Shown here piece after piece: positions 53,954 to 64,000 of a stretch of DNA of 64,000 bases. Under the pieces are notes generated by a model. The model had not been told where the DNA came from, did no database searches, and saw nothing but the letters and a program-made list of their open reading frames with translations. Source of the DNA: Phytophthora colocasiae (lineage: Eukaryota; Oomycota; Peronosporomycetes; Peronosporales; Peronosporaceae); assembly GCA_018806915.1 (NCBI GenBank), contig JAGKQI010000084.1:434001-498000 (forward strand), written 5' to 3'. Each line of letters begins with the position of its first letter. The first letter of the stretch is position 1. Made by a program: the position numbers and the translations under genes.

Positions 53954-54530
53954 TGTCCCGAGTGAGAACGGTGGCCACCGTCTCGGGTACGGTCCCGACC
54001 GTTCCCCCTCTGAAACCCGATCCACGACCCGTCGCATTGCGGAAGACCATATGTATGGCGAGGAGTTGTTTGAGCCGGCCCCGGTCGCAGCCAGCACGAG
54101 GGTGAGTGCGCGCCGCTATTGCTAGGGAAACGAGGTCTGCGCAGCCAAGAAAGAGCGTGGAGCGTGCGCCAGGTTGCGTGTGAGCTGATGCCAAGGACGG
54201 AAGACATGGACTAGAGCTACGCTGGGCTTAACAGCGCCCCGAGTATGTGTGAGGAAGGGGTGAGTGGTACCGTCGAGGAGGTACGGACCCGGGAAGGACA
54301 AGGAAGAGGACTCTGGAGGACGTGAGACGTTGGAAAACAGTGAAGGAAGGGCGTGCTGGTGGAGGTCAGTCGTGAATTTACCTTGGGCACCGCAGCACAA
54401 GCCCCAAGTCAAAGAATAATCGCTTTTTATATTTTTCTTTACTTTTTGTGGTGCGCTTTTATCGCTCTACCGTTCCGTTCTACTTGTAACCCGCAGCGTC
54501 TACCGTCCCGCCCAAGACCGACTCGCGACA
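53954..54530 (+). repeat. E2 5' LTR
   Basis: 577 bp. It starts TGTCCCGAG and ends CTCGCGACA, 9-bp inverted termini with one mismatch. A PBS-like TGG follows two bases later. The first 322 bp match 63679-64000 except one C/A difference near 53975. Confidence 0.9.
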
Positions 54531-54532
54531 CG

Positions 54533-54550
54533 TGGTGGAGAAGTAGGGTA
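54533..54550 (+). other. E2 primer binding site (candidate)
   Basis: TGGTGGAGAAGTAGGGTA, two bases after the LTR. It begins with TGG as needed for a tRNA 3' end. The tRNA is not identified. Confidence 0.5.
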
Positions 54551-54856
54551 CGGCATTCGTTGTCAAGTAAGAGCAAGACGGAAGAGCCCGTGGAGTTGAA
54601 GAACCCGGCGTGTACGCGGTCTGGTATCGAGTCCAGACGGTCACGGTTGAGAAGCAAAGTCTCGGGGGCGCAGGGAGCGCGGAATTCCCGAGTTTGTGAG
54701 TTCCCACGGAACAGAAGTTGGAGTATCGGGAGTATTGGTCAGAAGTAGAAGACGGTCCGGAAGAATTGGAAGTGAAGCGTTGAAGTATTGGAAGTGAAGT
54801 ATTGGGGAATTGAAGTATTGGGGAATTGGAGTTTGGAGGTATTGGAAGTTTAGAGA
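54551..54856 (+). other. E2 leader with short tandem repeats
   Basis: No gene. At about 54775-54850 a 'gaagtattgg(ggaatt)' unit is repeated several times with variation, just upstream of the gag ATG. The frame at 54353-54748 spans LTR and leader and is not considered coding. Confidence 0.55.
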
Positions 54857-55924
54857 ATGTCCGGGATTGGAAGAAGAGATGGGGGGAAAGGTACCCCAGG
54901 CCGAGGGAACAGTGGTCGTGGGGGTGGACGGGCCGGAGGTCAGAAGACCGTCCGGGTCCTGTCCGAAGTGGAGCGATTAGAAGAGGAAGAACGGTCGCGC
55001 CAAGCAGAGGCTTCGCGTAGTGGCAGTGGAGATGCCCCGCTTAGCCTGGAGAAGAGAGCAGAAGCAGAAGAAGATGATGAACCGTCGGTGGGAGTCAGCA
55101 CGGCCGCTGGTCGCGAGACGTTGAGGCAGGAGTTGAGAGATGATCTCCTGACGGCTGGTGCTGACGCCGGCGATGAGGAAGAGAAGCCGGACGAGCCGGA
55201 ACCCGCCGACGAGGAAGACGAGAGGGAAGAAGTAACGGAGGAGCCGACCGTGGAGAGCACGGTCCCGAGCGCTCCATTGATGGATCCGGTGTACGGTTCG
55301 GCACGGCTGGCCGCTCTGTACGCTGGTCAGCAGATGTATGAAGGTTACCCGGACTACGACGCCTATGAACGTGCACACATGATGTACCCTACGGAAGAAC
55401 CGATGATGAAGGAGGAAGTGGTCGAAGAAGTCCCTATGAGGACGCCTACTGGGTTTATCTCGAGATACACGGGAACGGAGAAGCGTCGCACGGACCGTCT
55501 CCTTGGATGGGGTTGGGGAACACTGAGTGAGGACCCGTATGAGGTGAAGACGGAGACGGCTGCGCCGTTCGCGTGGGATCAGCAAGGCGTACCGCCCCGG
55601 TCTGCGGTGACTGCTGCGTCGTCGGCCCAGCCGATGACCGAACCGCTGCCCGGAGTAACGACTCCTATAGGCGTTCAGTCGCCTGCGACCCAACCAGTGG
55701 GTACACCTAGACAAGCGCCTCTTCGTACGAGCGTGTCTCGGGGCCATCCTGGCTGGAACCCAGACGAGCGTCCCTCGGACAGCGTACGCTGCGCCGACGC
55801 AAGGATGGAGACAGCCTACTGTCCCTCCTGTGCCGACGAGGACTGTGCTGGGAGGGCAAAGAGTGTTAGTTGGACCTCCCCCTGGAGCTTATGGACAGTA
55901 TGGTGGTGGGTATGGCATTCCTAG
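54857..55924 (+). pseudogene. E2 gag N-terminal region
   Basis: ATG at 54857, 355 codons. Gly-rich start, then a strongly acidic stretch ('EEEKPDEPEPADEEDERE') and a Pro/Thr-rich part. This low-complexity leader before the capsid matches other oomycete gypsy elements in style. The last 30 or so codons are out of the real frame: the capsid continues in another phase from about 55830, so a frameshift lies near 55750-55850. Confidence 0.65.
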
Positions 55925-56700
55925 ACCGCCTCCGCCGCCCAGGATCTACGACCTGACGCAGAAGATGTCGAACGTGATGAAGGTGTTGCCTATGTTCTAT
56001 TCAGACACGGCCACGGTGGAGAAGGCGCGTGACTTCTGGGAGCTGTTCGAGGCGCACACAGGACAGTTGCCCGACCGAGAACGGTTGTTGGTGTTCCGTC
56101 AGAATCTGAAAGGAAGAGAGGCGGAACGGTGGTGGAGCAACTCCAGGATCAAAACGTTCGCCACCCTCAGGGTTCGCTTTCACAGTCAATTCCTGAGTAG
56201 GACGGCTGACGAACTATGGGATCGATTGCACACTACCAAGAGACAGAGGGGTGAATCGGTGGAAGAGTGGGGCGATCGAGTCACGGACTTGTGCGACTCG
56301 CTCGACTATCCGAACCCGCAGATGCGGTACAAACTGTTCCGTCGAGGTCTCAGGAACCGTCGGATGCTGGCTGCCTTGGATTCAAGCCCAGCCCGCGACA
56401 TTCCCGAGGCGTGTGAGTGGTTGATGTCGAAGGACATGCATCGGTCTAGTGAGGAAGACGAGAAGTTCTCGGACGGAGCTCCAGAGAGTAACAAGAACGG
56501 TCATTCGTCGTCCGCGGTGGACGCATTAACTCAGCAGTTGCAGACGTTCATGGCCCAGCAGCAGCTTTGGCAGCAGCAACTCATGGACGAGCGCAAGGCT
56601 AGACCTTCGTCACCTCGAGGACGGTCACTGACCGTAGCTGCCACTACCGCAGGAACGCTCCTTCGACTGGGGACGGAAACAGAAGCTATCGTGGAATCAG
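55830..56700 (+). pseudogene. E2 gag capsid region
   Basis: The frame has 'KVLPMFYSDTATVEKARDFW', 'LKGREAERWWSNSRIKTF' and 'RFHSQFLSRTADELWDRL', the classic retrotransposon gag capsid pattern (W-W, F...F). It ends with a Gln-rich stretch. Its role would be particle assembly. It leaves the true frame between about 56580 and 56690, because the zinc knuckles are in a different phase. Confidence 0.8.
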
Positions 56701-56701
56701 G

Positions 56702-57020
56702 ATGGCGGAAGATACCCGTACGCAGGAAGGTGAACCGGTGTGTGGTCGATGTTACTACAGGGGACATGGTCGTGCTACATGTATGAGAAGGACGATGACT
56801 TGCCGGAAGTGTAATCAGTATGGTCACGTTGCAGCTGAGTGTGAGCTCCTTATAATGGAGGTCAACTAGGAGGACGGAACGGAGCTCCCACTACCGCTCA
56901 AGGGTTCAGGTGCTACTTCTGTGGAGAGAACGGTCATCCAGGGGCCCAGTGTCCGACGATCGCTGCCTTGAAAGGATTGGCGGCTGGATCGATGGCCCAG
57001 CCTGCGGCCCCTAGGGATTG
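56702..57020 (+). pseudogene. E2 gag nucleocapsid with three zinc knuckles
   Basis: In the phase of 54857, from 56741, there are two CCHC knuckles back to back: 'CGRCYYRGHGRATC' and 'CRKCNQYGHVAAEC'. A third, 'CYFCGENGHPGAQC', follows near 56914 after a stop (TAG near 56868). The spacing is C-x2-C-x4-H-x4-C. These bind RNA. The longest open frames miss them because of the frameshift upstream. Confidence 0.75.
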
Positions 57021-57062
57021 ACGGGGACGTGAGGAAGGGGAGGAGCGAGCCACTCCTTCCTC

Positions 57063-57871
57063 TTGTCTGGCGAAATGGCCTCGGAACGGTGGGACCGTGC
57101 TGAGGAGGAATTCGGGAAAGAGAAGACGGTTGCCGTGGTGACGGAGAGTGAGATGAACGAGAAAGAAGAAAAAGAAGAAGCCGCGAGGGACGGTGAAAAC
57201 CGTGCGGAATGCAGAGAAAAAGAGACAAAAGAAGAAAATGAAGATTGAAGAAAAAAGGAACGGAGAGAAAGGAAGACGCCCGTGTGGAAGAGAACGGTGA
57301 ACGTCGAAAGAAGACAGTGCGGTTCGTCGATGAGGTAGAAGCGGGTGGTAAAGCGACCCGTGAGTCGGCGGAGCCCGCCTACACGTTGGAAGAGGCTGTC
57401 GAAGACGGCCTACTGGAAGAAGGAAGTACTCGAGGACGACGAACTGTCAGATGAGGGTTGTCATTCGACCTCTTCGACGCCTCTGGTGCCGAAGTTGAGG
57501 AGCGAGCGGATTCAGTAACGGAACAGGCCGAGGTAGGGGACGGAGCGGACGTCGTGTCACCCGCGGAACACCCTACAGACTGCTTGTTCACGGACGCGGA
57601 GCTTGAGGCTCTCGAGTCTAGGGATCGTGAAGGGACGCCTGGTGACCAGGATGGAACGGAGATTTTCAGCGAGTCAGAAGAATACGAAAAAGAAATTGAG
57701 GATCGTTTGCACCCTTTGGATGAAGCTGATACTATGGAACGGATACGGTTGAACGCAGCATCTTTACGAGAGCCCTCTACCGAGGAACTGTCCTCTCTAT
57801 TGGACGTCCCGCTCGACGTAGTCGAGCGTACTCGGCTGAAAGCGTCCCTGAAAGCAGGTGATTTCGCCTGA
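57063..57871 (+). pseudogene. E2 acidic gag-pol spacer (three short frames)
   Basis: Frames at 57063-57248, 57245-57454 and 57458-57871 are Glu/Lys-rich and then Glu/Asp-rich ('EKEEKEEAARDGENRAECRE', 'SEEYEKEIEDRLHPLDEAD'). No domain is seen. They probably form one disordered or coiled-coil spacer broken by frameshifts or stops. Confidence 0.5.
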
Positions 57872-59147
57872 GTACTGGCAGGGATGGTTCCGCGAGACGC
57901 TCGAGAAGACCGGAGAAGCCAAGCGTGCTAACCGCGATTTCAAGTCGTCAGTCGTGCAGGTAGTGGGACGAACGGTGTTAAAGGAACCCAGCGCACGGAA
58001 ACCTAAACCATTTAGAGAGCGAGACGCGAGTCCAAAGGCAGGATCTACTACGGAAGAGGAAGTCAGTGCTAATATCTTGTCGCAGCTAGAGGACGTCGCG
58101 GCGTCCGTCCAAGTGCCGAGTGCAGGGACTGTGGCTACGAAGCCGGAGTCCGTCCTGAGGAACCGTGTCGTCGTTTCACCTACTTTGGCGAGGAACGTGG
58201 TCCAACGTGTAGTGTACTTGTTCCTGAAGGAAGCCTTCCAACAGGAAATCACTCCGTTGCGTGATAAAGTTCCGAAGGCGGACCTGATCAAACTGGAGAA
58301 ACTAGCGAAGGTGGTCGCTGCCTCCAGGAGCGTTCGGAATTTGGATTGGGGACGGTTAGAAGCGACGACTATGGAATATTACGACAAGAACGCGACGATC
58401 ATTTGGGAGAAACTGATAGAACGGAGAGAAGTAAGAGAGGACCCGGAGATTGCTGCTAAGAGACGAGGTCGGCAGCGTCCTGAGATTGACTTCGAGGCCA
58501 TGTTTAGACCGTACGCAGAGGTGTTGATGAATGCTGAGCTGTTGCTGAGTGATGAAGATGTGGTAAGCTACGTGGACGTGGTGGGACCGCCGCCTGGAAC
58601 GGTTGCGCCTCCCCCTCGCCCGGGCCTTGTTGAGGTTGTCACGGTAGAGATGCCGGACGGTTTCGGCGTGTCGGAGGGAGACATGGATGAAATGGAAGTA
58701 TGTACTGTGGTTGAAGACGGTCGACGCGTGGTGTGTGCTGTTGGGAACTTCGAAGCGTTATCAAGTGGATTTATTGAGTGTTTGCCTTCTCGCTTACTCG
58801 TGGATACGGGAGCTACACTGAGTTTGGTAGATAGCCGTGTGCTGAAGCGGCTAGGACGGTCAACGAGGACGCTGAAGCCGTACGAAGGATCGGTCAAGAG
58901 CTCCTCCGGACATCAGTTGAAGATCCGAGGGTGGGCGAGTTTGTCGTTACGAATGGGAAGTGCGGAGATTTCGCTGAGTTTGGTAGTCGCGGATCAGTTG
59001 CATGTAGACGCCATCCTGGGGGTAGACGCTCTTGGAGCGTTCGGAGCGGTCATTGATATGGCTGAGCGTCAGCTCCTGCAGGACTCAGGCGAGGTGTTGC
59101 CCCAGGGGGTATGGTTGTACAGGACGCTTACATGGCGACGATGGTGA
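57858..59147 (+). pseudogene. E2 pol N-terminal region with retropepsin-like protease
   Basis: 429 codons. The first 300 residues are helical and unrecognised ('VQRVVYLFLKEAFQQEITPL'). The protease site is 'RLLVDTGATLSLVDSRVL', with catalytic Asp at 58802-58804, followed by 'DAILGVDALGAFGAVID', the second conserved strand. It would cleave the Gag-Pol polyprotein. The frame ends at 59147 and the continuation is in the next phase (from about 59111). Confidence 0.8.
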
Positions 59148-59780
59148 AGTCAATACGCCTGCCGCCTAAAGGACAGGCTTTAGTCATGGCAAAGTTAGTA
59201 GGGACACCGGAGGAAAAGGCTACGGTGCTCATTGAAGGCGCTGTATCCCTTCCCCCTACACTGTGTGTGGCGCACTCGTTGAGTACTGTGGAGGACAGTC
59301 AAGTCATAGTTGAAGTCTGTAACGCATCTATAGAGGAACGGTGGATTCGCCGTGGTACGCCGGTTGCGTGCGCTTCGGTCGTTCCGGAGTCGGCTTTCGG
59401 CCAGATGCAGACGAAGGATGGAGCGGTACCGAGGAACCCGGAGACAACAGAAACGGACGATCGAGTGCAGTCCGTGACAGGAGCGCTTGAAGATCAGATT
59501 GCTGAGAAGGAACGGAAATCTCGGCCGGAAGTGCCGCCTGACAAAGCCACGATCAAGGCTGACTTTTCGCAGTCGAGGTTGACGGAGGAACAGAAGCGAA
59601 TATTTGAAGCAGAGCTGGACAACTTCAGTGACCTGTTTGTCGAGTCTTCGGCGATGCCGGGACGGACGGAACTGCTACACTTCGAGATTGAGTCGGCCCA
59701 TCAAACAGCAACCGTACCGTGTATCAGTAGCGGAAGGAGAGGTGATGGAAGCGGAAATACAGCAGTACTTGGACGCGGGA
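59111..59780 (+). pseudogene. E2 spacer between protease and RT
   Basis: 233-codon frame, with 'LSTVEDSQVIVEVCNASIEE' and 'FSQSRLTEEQKRIFEAELDN' leading into the RT. It is in a different phase from both neighbours; the shift back to the RT frame is near 59715. The sequence is typical of the connection segment before gypsy RT. Confidence 0.65.
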
Positions 59781-61781
59781 CTGATCCGTCCATCGAACAG
59801 TCCGTGGGCTAGCCCTGTTCTCATGATAAGGAAACCGGACGGTGGTATACGATTCTGTATAGATTATCGCAAGTTGAACGCAGTAACGGTGAAGGACTGT
59901 TACCCGATGCCGTTGATCGATGATATTTTGGACGTGCTCGGGGGTGCCCAGTTGTTTTCGACCATGGACATCGCATCCGGGTATTGGAACGTACCGATGG
60001 CGCTGGACAGTGTATCAAAGACGGCTTTCACGTGCAAATACGGCCTCTTCGAATGGCTCGTTATGCCTTTTGGCCTCTGTAACGCTGTACCCGCGTTCGA
60101 ACGGTTGATGGAGACGGTCCTAGTGGATTTGAAGTGGCGAGTGTGCCTAGTTTATTTGGACGATTGCGTAGTGTCCAGCAAGGACTTCCCGGCGCACCTG
60201 TTACGCGTTCGTCAAGTCTTGACGAGGTTAAGGGAGGCGGGCTTCAAGCTCAAAATGAAGAAGTGTCACTGGGGACGGAGCCAAGTGGCGTTCCTAGGAC
60301 ACATCGTCACGCCCTCGGGCGTCCTTCCTAACCCCGAGAAGGTGAAGGCCGTGCTGAATGTGAGGAGACCCGTGGACTTACATGGGATCCGCTCGTTTCT
60401 CGGACTGACTAGCTACTTTCGACGCTACATCCCGGGGTACGCCTCGATTTCGGCGCCCTTGGAACGGTTGAAAGTAAAGGATGCACCGTTCGTGTGGACG
60501 GAGGACTGTGAGTCTGCCTTTAGGCAGCTCAAACGTGCCCTTATGAAGCCACCGATTCTGGTGTACCCGGACAGTCAGAAGCGGTTCGAGTTGTATGTCG
60601 ACTCGTCACGGTACGCTGTGGGAGCGTGCCTTATGCAAGAAGTGGACGGTCGTGACCGTGCCGTCTCCTATGCTAGCAAGTTGCTCACGGGGTCGCAAAA
60701 GAACTGGATAAATAACCAAGACGGCATCTCTGAGATCGAGTGCTGGGGAGTAGTATGGGCGACTAGGAAGTTCCGCTGCTACCTGGATCGGCGCGAGTTT
60801 GATCTGTTCACGGACCACCAGGCACTGAAGTGGATCTTCAGTCCTGGGAACCGTACCTCGAACGCTAAGCTGGCACGGTGGGCGATGGAGCTGTCGAGCC
60901 TGCAGTTCCAGGTTCATCACAAGCCTGGGGCATCGCTAGGTCACGTGGATGGTCTCTCGAGGCTGCCAAGGGGACGAGTGGCTGCTCTGACGATACAGGA
61001 CCTGCTGAATCCGGAAGACGGAGACGCGCTTCCGCCTTCAGTCGGGGAGCCGTACGAATTGGACGGTGATGTTGACTACGGGGGGACAGAGGACGGTGAG
61101 CAGAAGGACGGTGAGCAGGATTTCGATGAAATGGACGGAGCGGCAGTAGGAGAGCAGGCGGACGGACACGTAGACGATCCGCCGCACGAGGAGTTGAGGG
61201 AGGAAGCTGAGGTTGAGCAGGATGGGGAACGCGCGAGGTCTCCTTTGGATAGGTTCGGTCTGAACCGCGACCAGTTCGTGGCCGAACAGCAGAAAAATTC
61301 GTGGGTGCGAGCTTTGGTGGCCTACCTGAAGGACGGAGCGCTTCCGCTTGATCCGTACCTGCGTGCTCGTGTAGTGCAGATGGGGCCTAGATACGCTGTC
61401 GAGGACGGCATGTTGACACGGCGTGTTAATTTACCCGCCCGGGTGGGGCCAGCACGGTCGTTGACCGTGCCAGTGGTCCCCGTGCCTTACATGGAAACCG
61501 TCCTCCACTACTGTCATGCGGACGTCTTGTCGTCGCACTTGGGCCTGACGAAGACGCTAGAGAAGGTGAGGAGACACGCGTTCTGGCCAGGATGGAGGAA
61601 GGACGTAGCGGAGTACGTGCGGGAATGCAATACTTGTGGGAGCGGTAAAGGGGCTAGACCGTGGAGAGCTGGCCAGATGCAAAGGATGCCGGTAACGGAC
61701 CTTAACGGACCGTTCTCGCTGTTAGTGGTCGACGCCGTGGGACCGTTACCAGGACCGAGAGAAGGAACAAGTATATCCTAG
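59604..61781 (+). pseudogene. E2 reverse transcriptase, RNase H and integrase N-terminus
   Basis: 725-codon frame with coherent sequence from about 59715. RT: 'RKPDGGIRFCIDYRKLNAVT', 'FSTMDIASGYWNVPMALDS', 'MPFGLCNAVPAFERLMETV', and an intact catalytic 'YLDD' at 60153-60164. RNase H: 'LYVDSSRYAVGACLMQE', 'SEIECWGVVWATRKFRCYL', 'FTDHQALKWIF'. After an acidic spacer comes the integrase zinc-binding region ('HYCHADVLSSHLGLTKTLEK', 'CNTCGSGKG') and the first catalytic Asp in 'LVVDAVGPLPGP' (61731-61733). A frameshift near 61760 ends the frame. The RT motifs look functional, in contrast to E1. Confidence 0.85.
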
Positions 61782-62083
61782 TGTTTGTGGACTACTTCAC
61801 GCGTTGGGCGGAAGCGTTCGCGGTAGAACGGTTGGACTCGATGACTTTTGTGGAAGCAATGATTAATGGAGTGGTCGCGCGGCACGGTGAGCCTTCACGG
61901 TCGCTGAGTGACCAAGGGTCGAATTTCACGTCGGAGATCGCGAAGTCCTTCTACCAGATCTTGGGGATTAAGAAGTTGTTTGGGGCTGCGTACCATCCCC
62001 AGACCCAGGGGTTAGTGGAACGGTTCAACGGAACACTACTGGGCATGCTAAGGATGCATGTCAACGAGGCACAGACGGACTGA
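61762..62083 (+). pseudogene. E2 integrase core (second part)
   Basis: In the shifted phase: 'FVDYFTRWAEAFAVER', D in 'SLSDQGSNFTSE' (61910-61912) and E in 'GLVERFNGTLLGMLRMH' (62018-62020), exactly 35 residues apart. The frame ends at TGA 62081-62083 and continues in the same phase, so this is a nonsense codon in place of a sense codon. Confidence 0.8.
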
Positions 62084-62410
62084 GATTTGTACCTCCCTAG
62101 AGTGCTATTCGCCTATAGAACGGCCTACCATGAGGCGTTGGGCGACTCTCCTTTCTTCTCGTTGTATGGTCGTGACCCTGTGTTGCCTTTGGATGTGGCA
62201 TTTTTGAATTTGGGGAAGAAATGGAAAAGTGACGAGGTGGCACTGTACCGTCGGGAACTCCACCGTTCCCTGAGAAACTCGCGGCTCCTGGTGGAGCGTC
62301 AGTTGGTGAAGGCCCAGGACCGTCATGAGCGTCGGTTAGACGGTCAAGTGCCGGTGGTTTACGAGGACGGCGACCCAGTGTGGGTGTTCCAGTTGTTCAG
62401 GGCGAAGTGA
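62084..62410 (+). pseudogene. E2 integrase C-terminal part
   Basis: In phase with the preceding part after the TGA: 'LPRVLFAYRTAYHEALGDSP' and 'FFSLYGRDPVLPLD', the usual end of gypsy integrases, then 'YEDGDPVWVFQLFRAK' and a second in-frame TGA (62408-62410). Confidence 0.75.
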
Positions 62411-62965
62411 GGTGAGGCACGGACGAAGAAACTAGCGTTTGCATGGCACGGACCGTACCGTGTTGTCGAGAAAGTGAATGACAATGCGTACCGGGTTGCT
62501 ATCCCTACACATCCGAGCCGGGTAGTCACGGTCAATGTGAACCGCATGAAGAAGTACCGTGGCAAGTGGACGCGTCCGTTCCTGGACGAGGTCCCCGAAG
62601 GGATAGGAGGGGACGGAGAACCTGCGGAGGACGGACCTTTGGAGGAAGAAGATTTGCCCCATTCTAGCTTCGCGGAACGAATAACTGTCGCCGGGAGCGA
62701 TACCGTTCTCGCAGGAGTAGACTCTCCGTTACTCGAAGTGGTGGCTAAGCGTACAGTGGACAGAGTGGTCGAGTACTTAGTGTTGACGGCGAGCTACGAG
62801 ACGTTTTGGGTCCCTAGGTCGGAGCTCATGCCTGAGTACCGTCCCCTAGTGGACGCCTATGAGCAGGCTGAACGAAGAAAGAAGGGTTTGCCAGAGTGGC
62901 GCCGGAGTCCTCGGTTGGAGGAGGCTAATGCTGAAGCCAACGAGGACGACTTACTGCTGGCTTAG
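62411..62965 (+). pseudogene. E2 integrase tail: GPY/F-like module and extension
   Basis: It continues in the same phase after the second TGA: 'KLAFAWHGPYRVVEKVNDN', a GPY/F module, then 'VNVNRMKKYRGKWTRPF'. An acidic linker follows, then 'VDRVVEYLVLTASYETFWVP' and 'YRPLVDAYEQAERRKKGLPE', possibly a degenerate chromodomain-like targeting tail. TAG-type stop at 62963-62965. Confidence 0.65.
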
Positions 62966-63150
62966 CGGGCCTGGTACCTGCAATACCCAACGCTAAAATG
63001 GAAGCTAAAGAACGGTGAAGAGAACGGAACGCTTGAGGGGAACGGTTGGAATGTGAAATTGCATGTTGGATTAAGAGATTAGTGACGCGCTGTTACGAAA
63101 GAGGAACCCGGAAAGAGAGAGAGCTGATTGACGCGCGAGAAAGGTAGATG

Positions 63151-63414
63151 TTACTTGGTGGAAGGCGAGGCTGCGGGAGAAGCGGCGGTGGTGCTAGATG
63201 GTGAGCCGCCCGTCTTCTTCGACTCGGACGAGGGCTTCTTGTCTTCGGAGGACGACTTCTTGGGCTTGTCTTCCTTCTTGTCGGGGGAAGTCTTCTTGGA
63301 CTTGTCGTCCTTCTTGGTGGAGCGAGGCTTGTCTTCGTCGGAGCCGTGGTAATCGCTGGACTTGTCGTCGTCGTGGGTTTTGCGAGTAGGGCTCTCCGTT
63401 ATTACGAAGCATCT
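63151..63414 (-). pseudogene. Antisense Lys/Ser/Asp-rich fragment inside E2
   Basis: On the minus strand a frame without ATG is open from 63414 to TAA at 63151-63153 (87 codons). It includes 'DDDKSSDYHGSDEDKPRSTK' and 'KPKKSSSEDKKPSSESKK', then a Ser/Thr/Ala/Pro tail ending SPSTK. Almost every codon ends in G or C (aag, gac, tcc), as in well-expressed oomycete genes, unlike the rest of E2. It may be the 3' end of a captured host gene. The first ~20 codons overlap a coding-like plus-strand frame and may be shadow. The complementary plus frames are hydrophobic. Confidence 0.4.
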
Positions 63415-63850
63415 TCAGGAGGTCTGACGCCTTTTGAAATGGCTGGGGACCGTTACGCCCAGTGGGTTAAAGATCTGAAGGATCAAGAGCAAGCCGAGCG
63501 TCTGAGTGAAGCGTTCTGGCGTCAAGACGGTTGCGTAGGGCCTAGACCCCGCGTGAATATCGGTCGGAAGTGGGAAGCAGAGACAGGAGCTGAAGGAACA
63601 AGTGCAAAGGGACGAGCTCACTGCTGCTGCTCGAGCAGCGAGCCGCTCGACGTGGGCGTCGAGTTTCAGTCGGGAGGATGTCCCGAGTGAGAACGGTGGA
63701 CACCGTCTCGGGTACGGTCCCGACCGTTCCCCCTCTGAAACCCGATCCACGACCCGTCGCATTGCGGAAGACCATATGTATGGCGAGGAGTTGTTTGAGC
63801 CGGCCCCGGTCGCAGCCAGCACGAGGGTGAGTGCGCGCCGCTATTGCTAG
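63370..63850 (+). pseudogene. E2 extra 3' open reading frame running into the LTR
   Basis: The first part (in the 63346-63690 frame) reads 'FASRALRYYEASSGGLTPFE' and 'DRYAQWVKDLKDQEQAERLS'. Near 63585 the phase changes, and the 63602-63850 frame continues 'RDELTAAARAASRSTWASSF' into the LTR and ends 'VAASTRVSARRYC' at TAG inside it. The charged, coiled-coil-like character suggests a real accessory protein encoded downstream of integrase. The function is unknown. The polypurine tract lies within it. Confidence 0.45.
63672..63678 (+). other. E2 polypurine tract (short)
   Basis: GGGAGGA immediately precedes the 3' LTR. It is short but correctly placed for plus-strand priming. Confidence 0.5.
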
Positions 63851-64000
63851 GGAAACGAGGTCTGCGCAGCCAAGAAAGAGCGTGGAGCGTGCGCCAGGTT
63901 GCGTGTGAGCTGATGCCAAGGACGGAAGACATGGACTAGAGCTACGCTGGGCTTAACAGCGCCCCGAGTATGTGTGAGGAAGGGGTGAGTGGTACCGTCG
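63679..64000 (+). repeat. E2 3' LTR (truncated by window end)
   Basis: 322 bp visible, matching the 5' LTR except one base near 63700. The remaining ~255 bp and the target duplication lie outside the window. Confidence 0.9.

Larger units (their letters stand above)
53954..64000 (+). mobile_element. LTR retrotransposon E2, Ty3/gypsy type (runs off the window)
   Basis: The 5' LTR is complete and the 3' LTR starts at 63679 and is cut by the window end. With a 577-bp LTR the element would span about 10.3 kb. The order is gag with three zinc knuckles, acidic spacer, protease, RT, RNase H, integrase (gypsy order), then an extra 3' frame. Only one difference is seen over the 322 bp of LTR present twice, so it is young. 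Frames alternate at least five times and two in-frame TGA codons interrupt the integrase. Confidence 0.92.

Noticed and set aside
53883..54412. Minus-strand frames across the E2 5' LTR
   Set aside because: They recur in the 3' LTR and overlap one another in several phases; nothing suggests a real antisense gene.
1..64000. CRISPR array, tRNA, rRNA or bacterial operon signals
   Set aside because: No regularly spaced short repeats with unique spacers, no cloverleaf with a TTCGA-type arm in context, and no rRNA-like sequence were found. The window looks eukaryotic throughout.

Overview
The window looks like a repeat-rich segment of an oomycete genome, probably Phytophthora-like. The grounds are compact genes without bacterial operon structure, Ty3/gypsy LTR elements, LINE and DDE-transposase debris, a pseudogene with GH1 and Tudor-like sequence, and an LRR-like protein whose conserved blocks recall a large oomycete-only family. 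That assignment rests on protein character, not on a search.

Bases 1 to about 53,950 are a head-to-tail array of a roughly 10.76-kb unit. I anchored units on one identical site, which recurs at 1, 10768, 21529, 40221 and 51500. Units 1 and 2 are nearly the same length. Unit 3 carries a 9.5-kb retrotransposon plus two internal deletions. Units 3 and 4 carry an extra inverted-repeat segment. Unit 5 is cut off and diverges just after its first gene. Each unit reads, left to right: the LRR-like gene (+), its 3' tail, a LINE 3' end (+), a 48-bp tandem repeat, a decayed DDE transposase end (-), several short broken coding fragments, a 302-bp MITE-like element, a long hairpin, and a Tudor-like / GH1 / Tudor-like chimeric pseudogene just upstream of the next LRR-like gene. 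Only the unit-3 LRR-like gene has one long uninterrupted frame (ATG at 21333, 644 codons). The other copies carry different frameshifts or stops.

Element E1 (27688-37207, minus strand) is a complete gypsy-type LTR retrotransposon inserted into unit 3, with a 4-bp CTTA target duplication. Its 635-bp LTRs look identical over their whole length, but its reverse transcriptase has YLVD where YLDD is expected and its RNase H region has a TGA. Element E2 (53954 to beyond the window end, plus strand) is a second gypsy-type element that bounds the array. Its LTRs differ at one site in the 322 bp visible twice, yet gag and pol are split by several frameshifts and two TGA codons. It also carries an extra 3' reading frame that runs into the LTR and an antisense stretch with host-like codon usage.

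The window therefore holds at most one plausible cellular gene type (the LRR-like gene), amplified together with transposon and pseudogene debris, plus two young but defective retrotransposons. Many differences between copies are single-base indels and cluster in places, so some apparent lesions may be sequencing errors.
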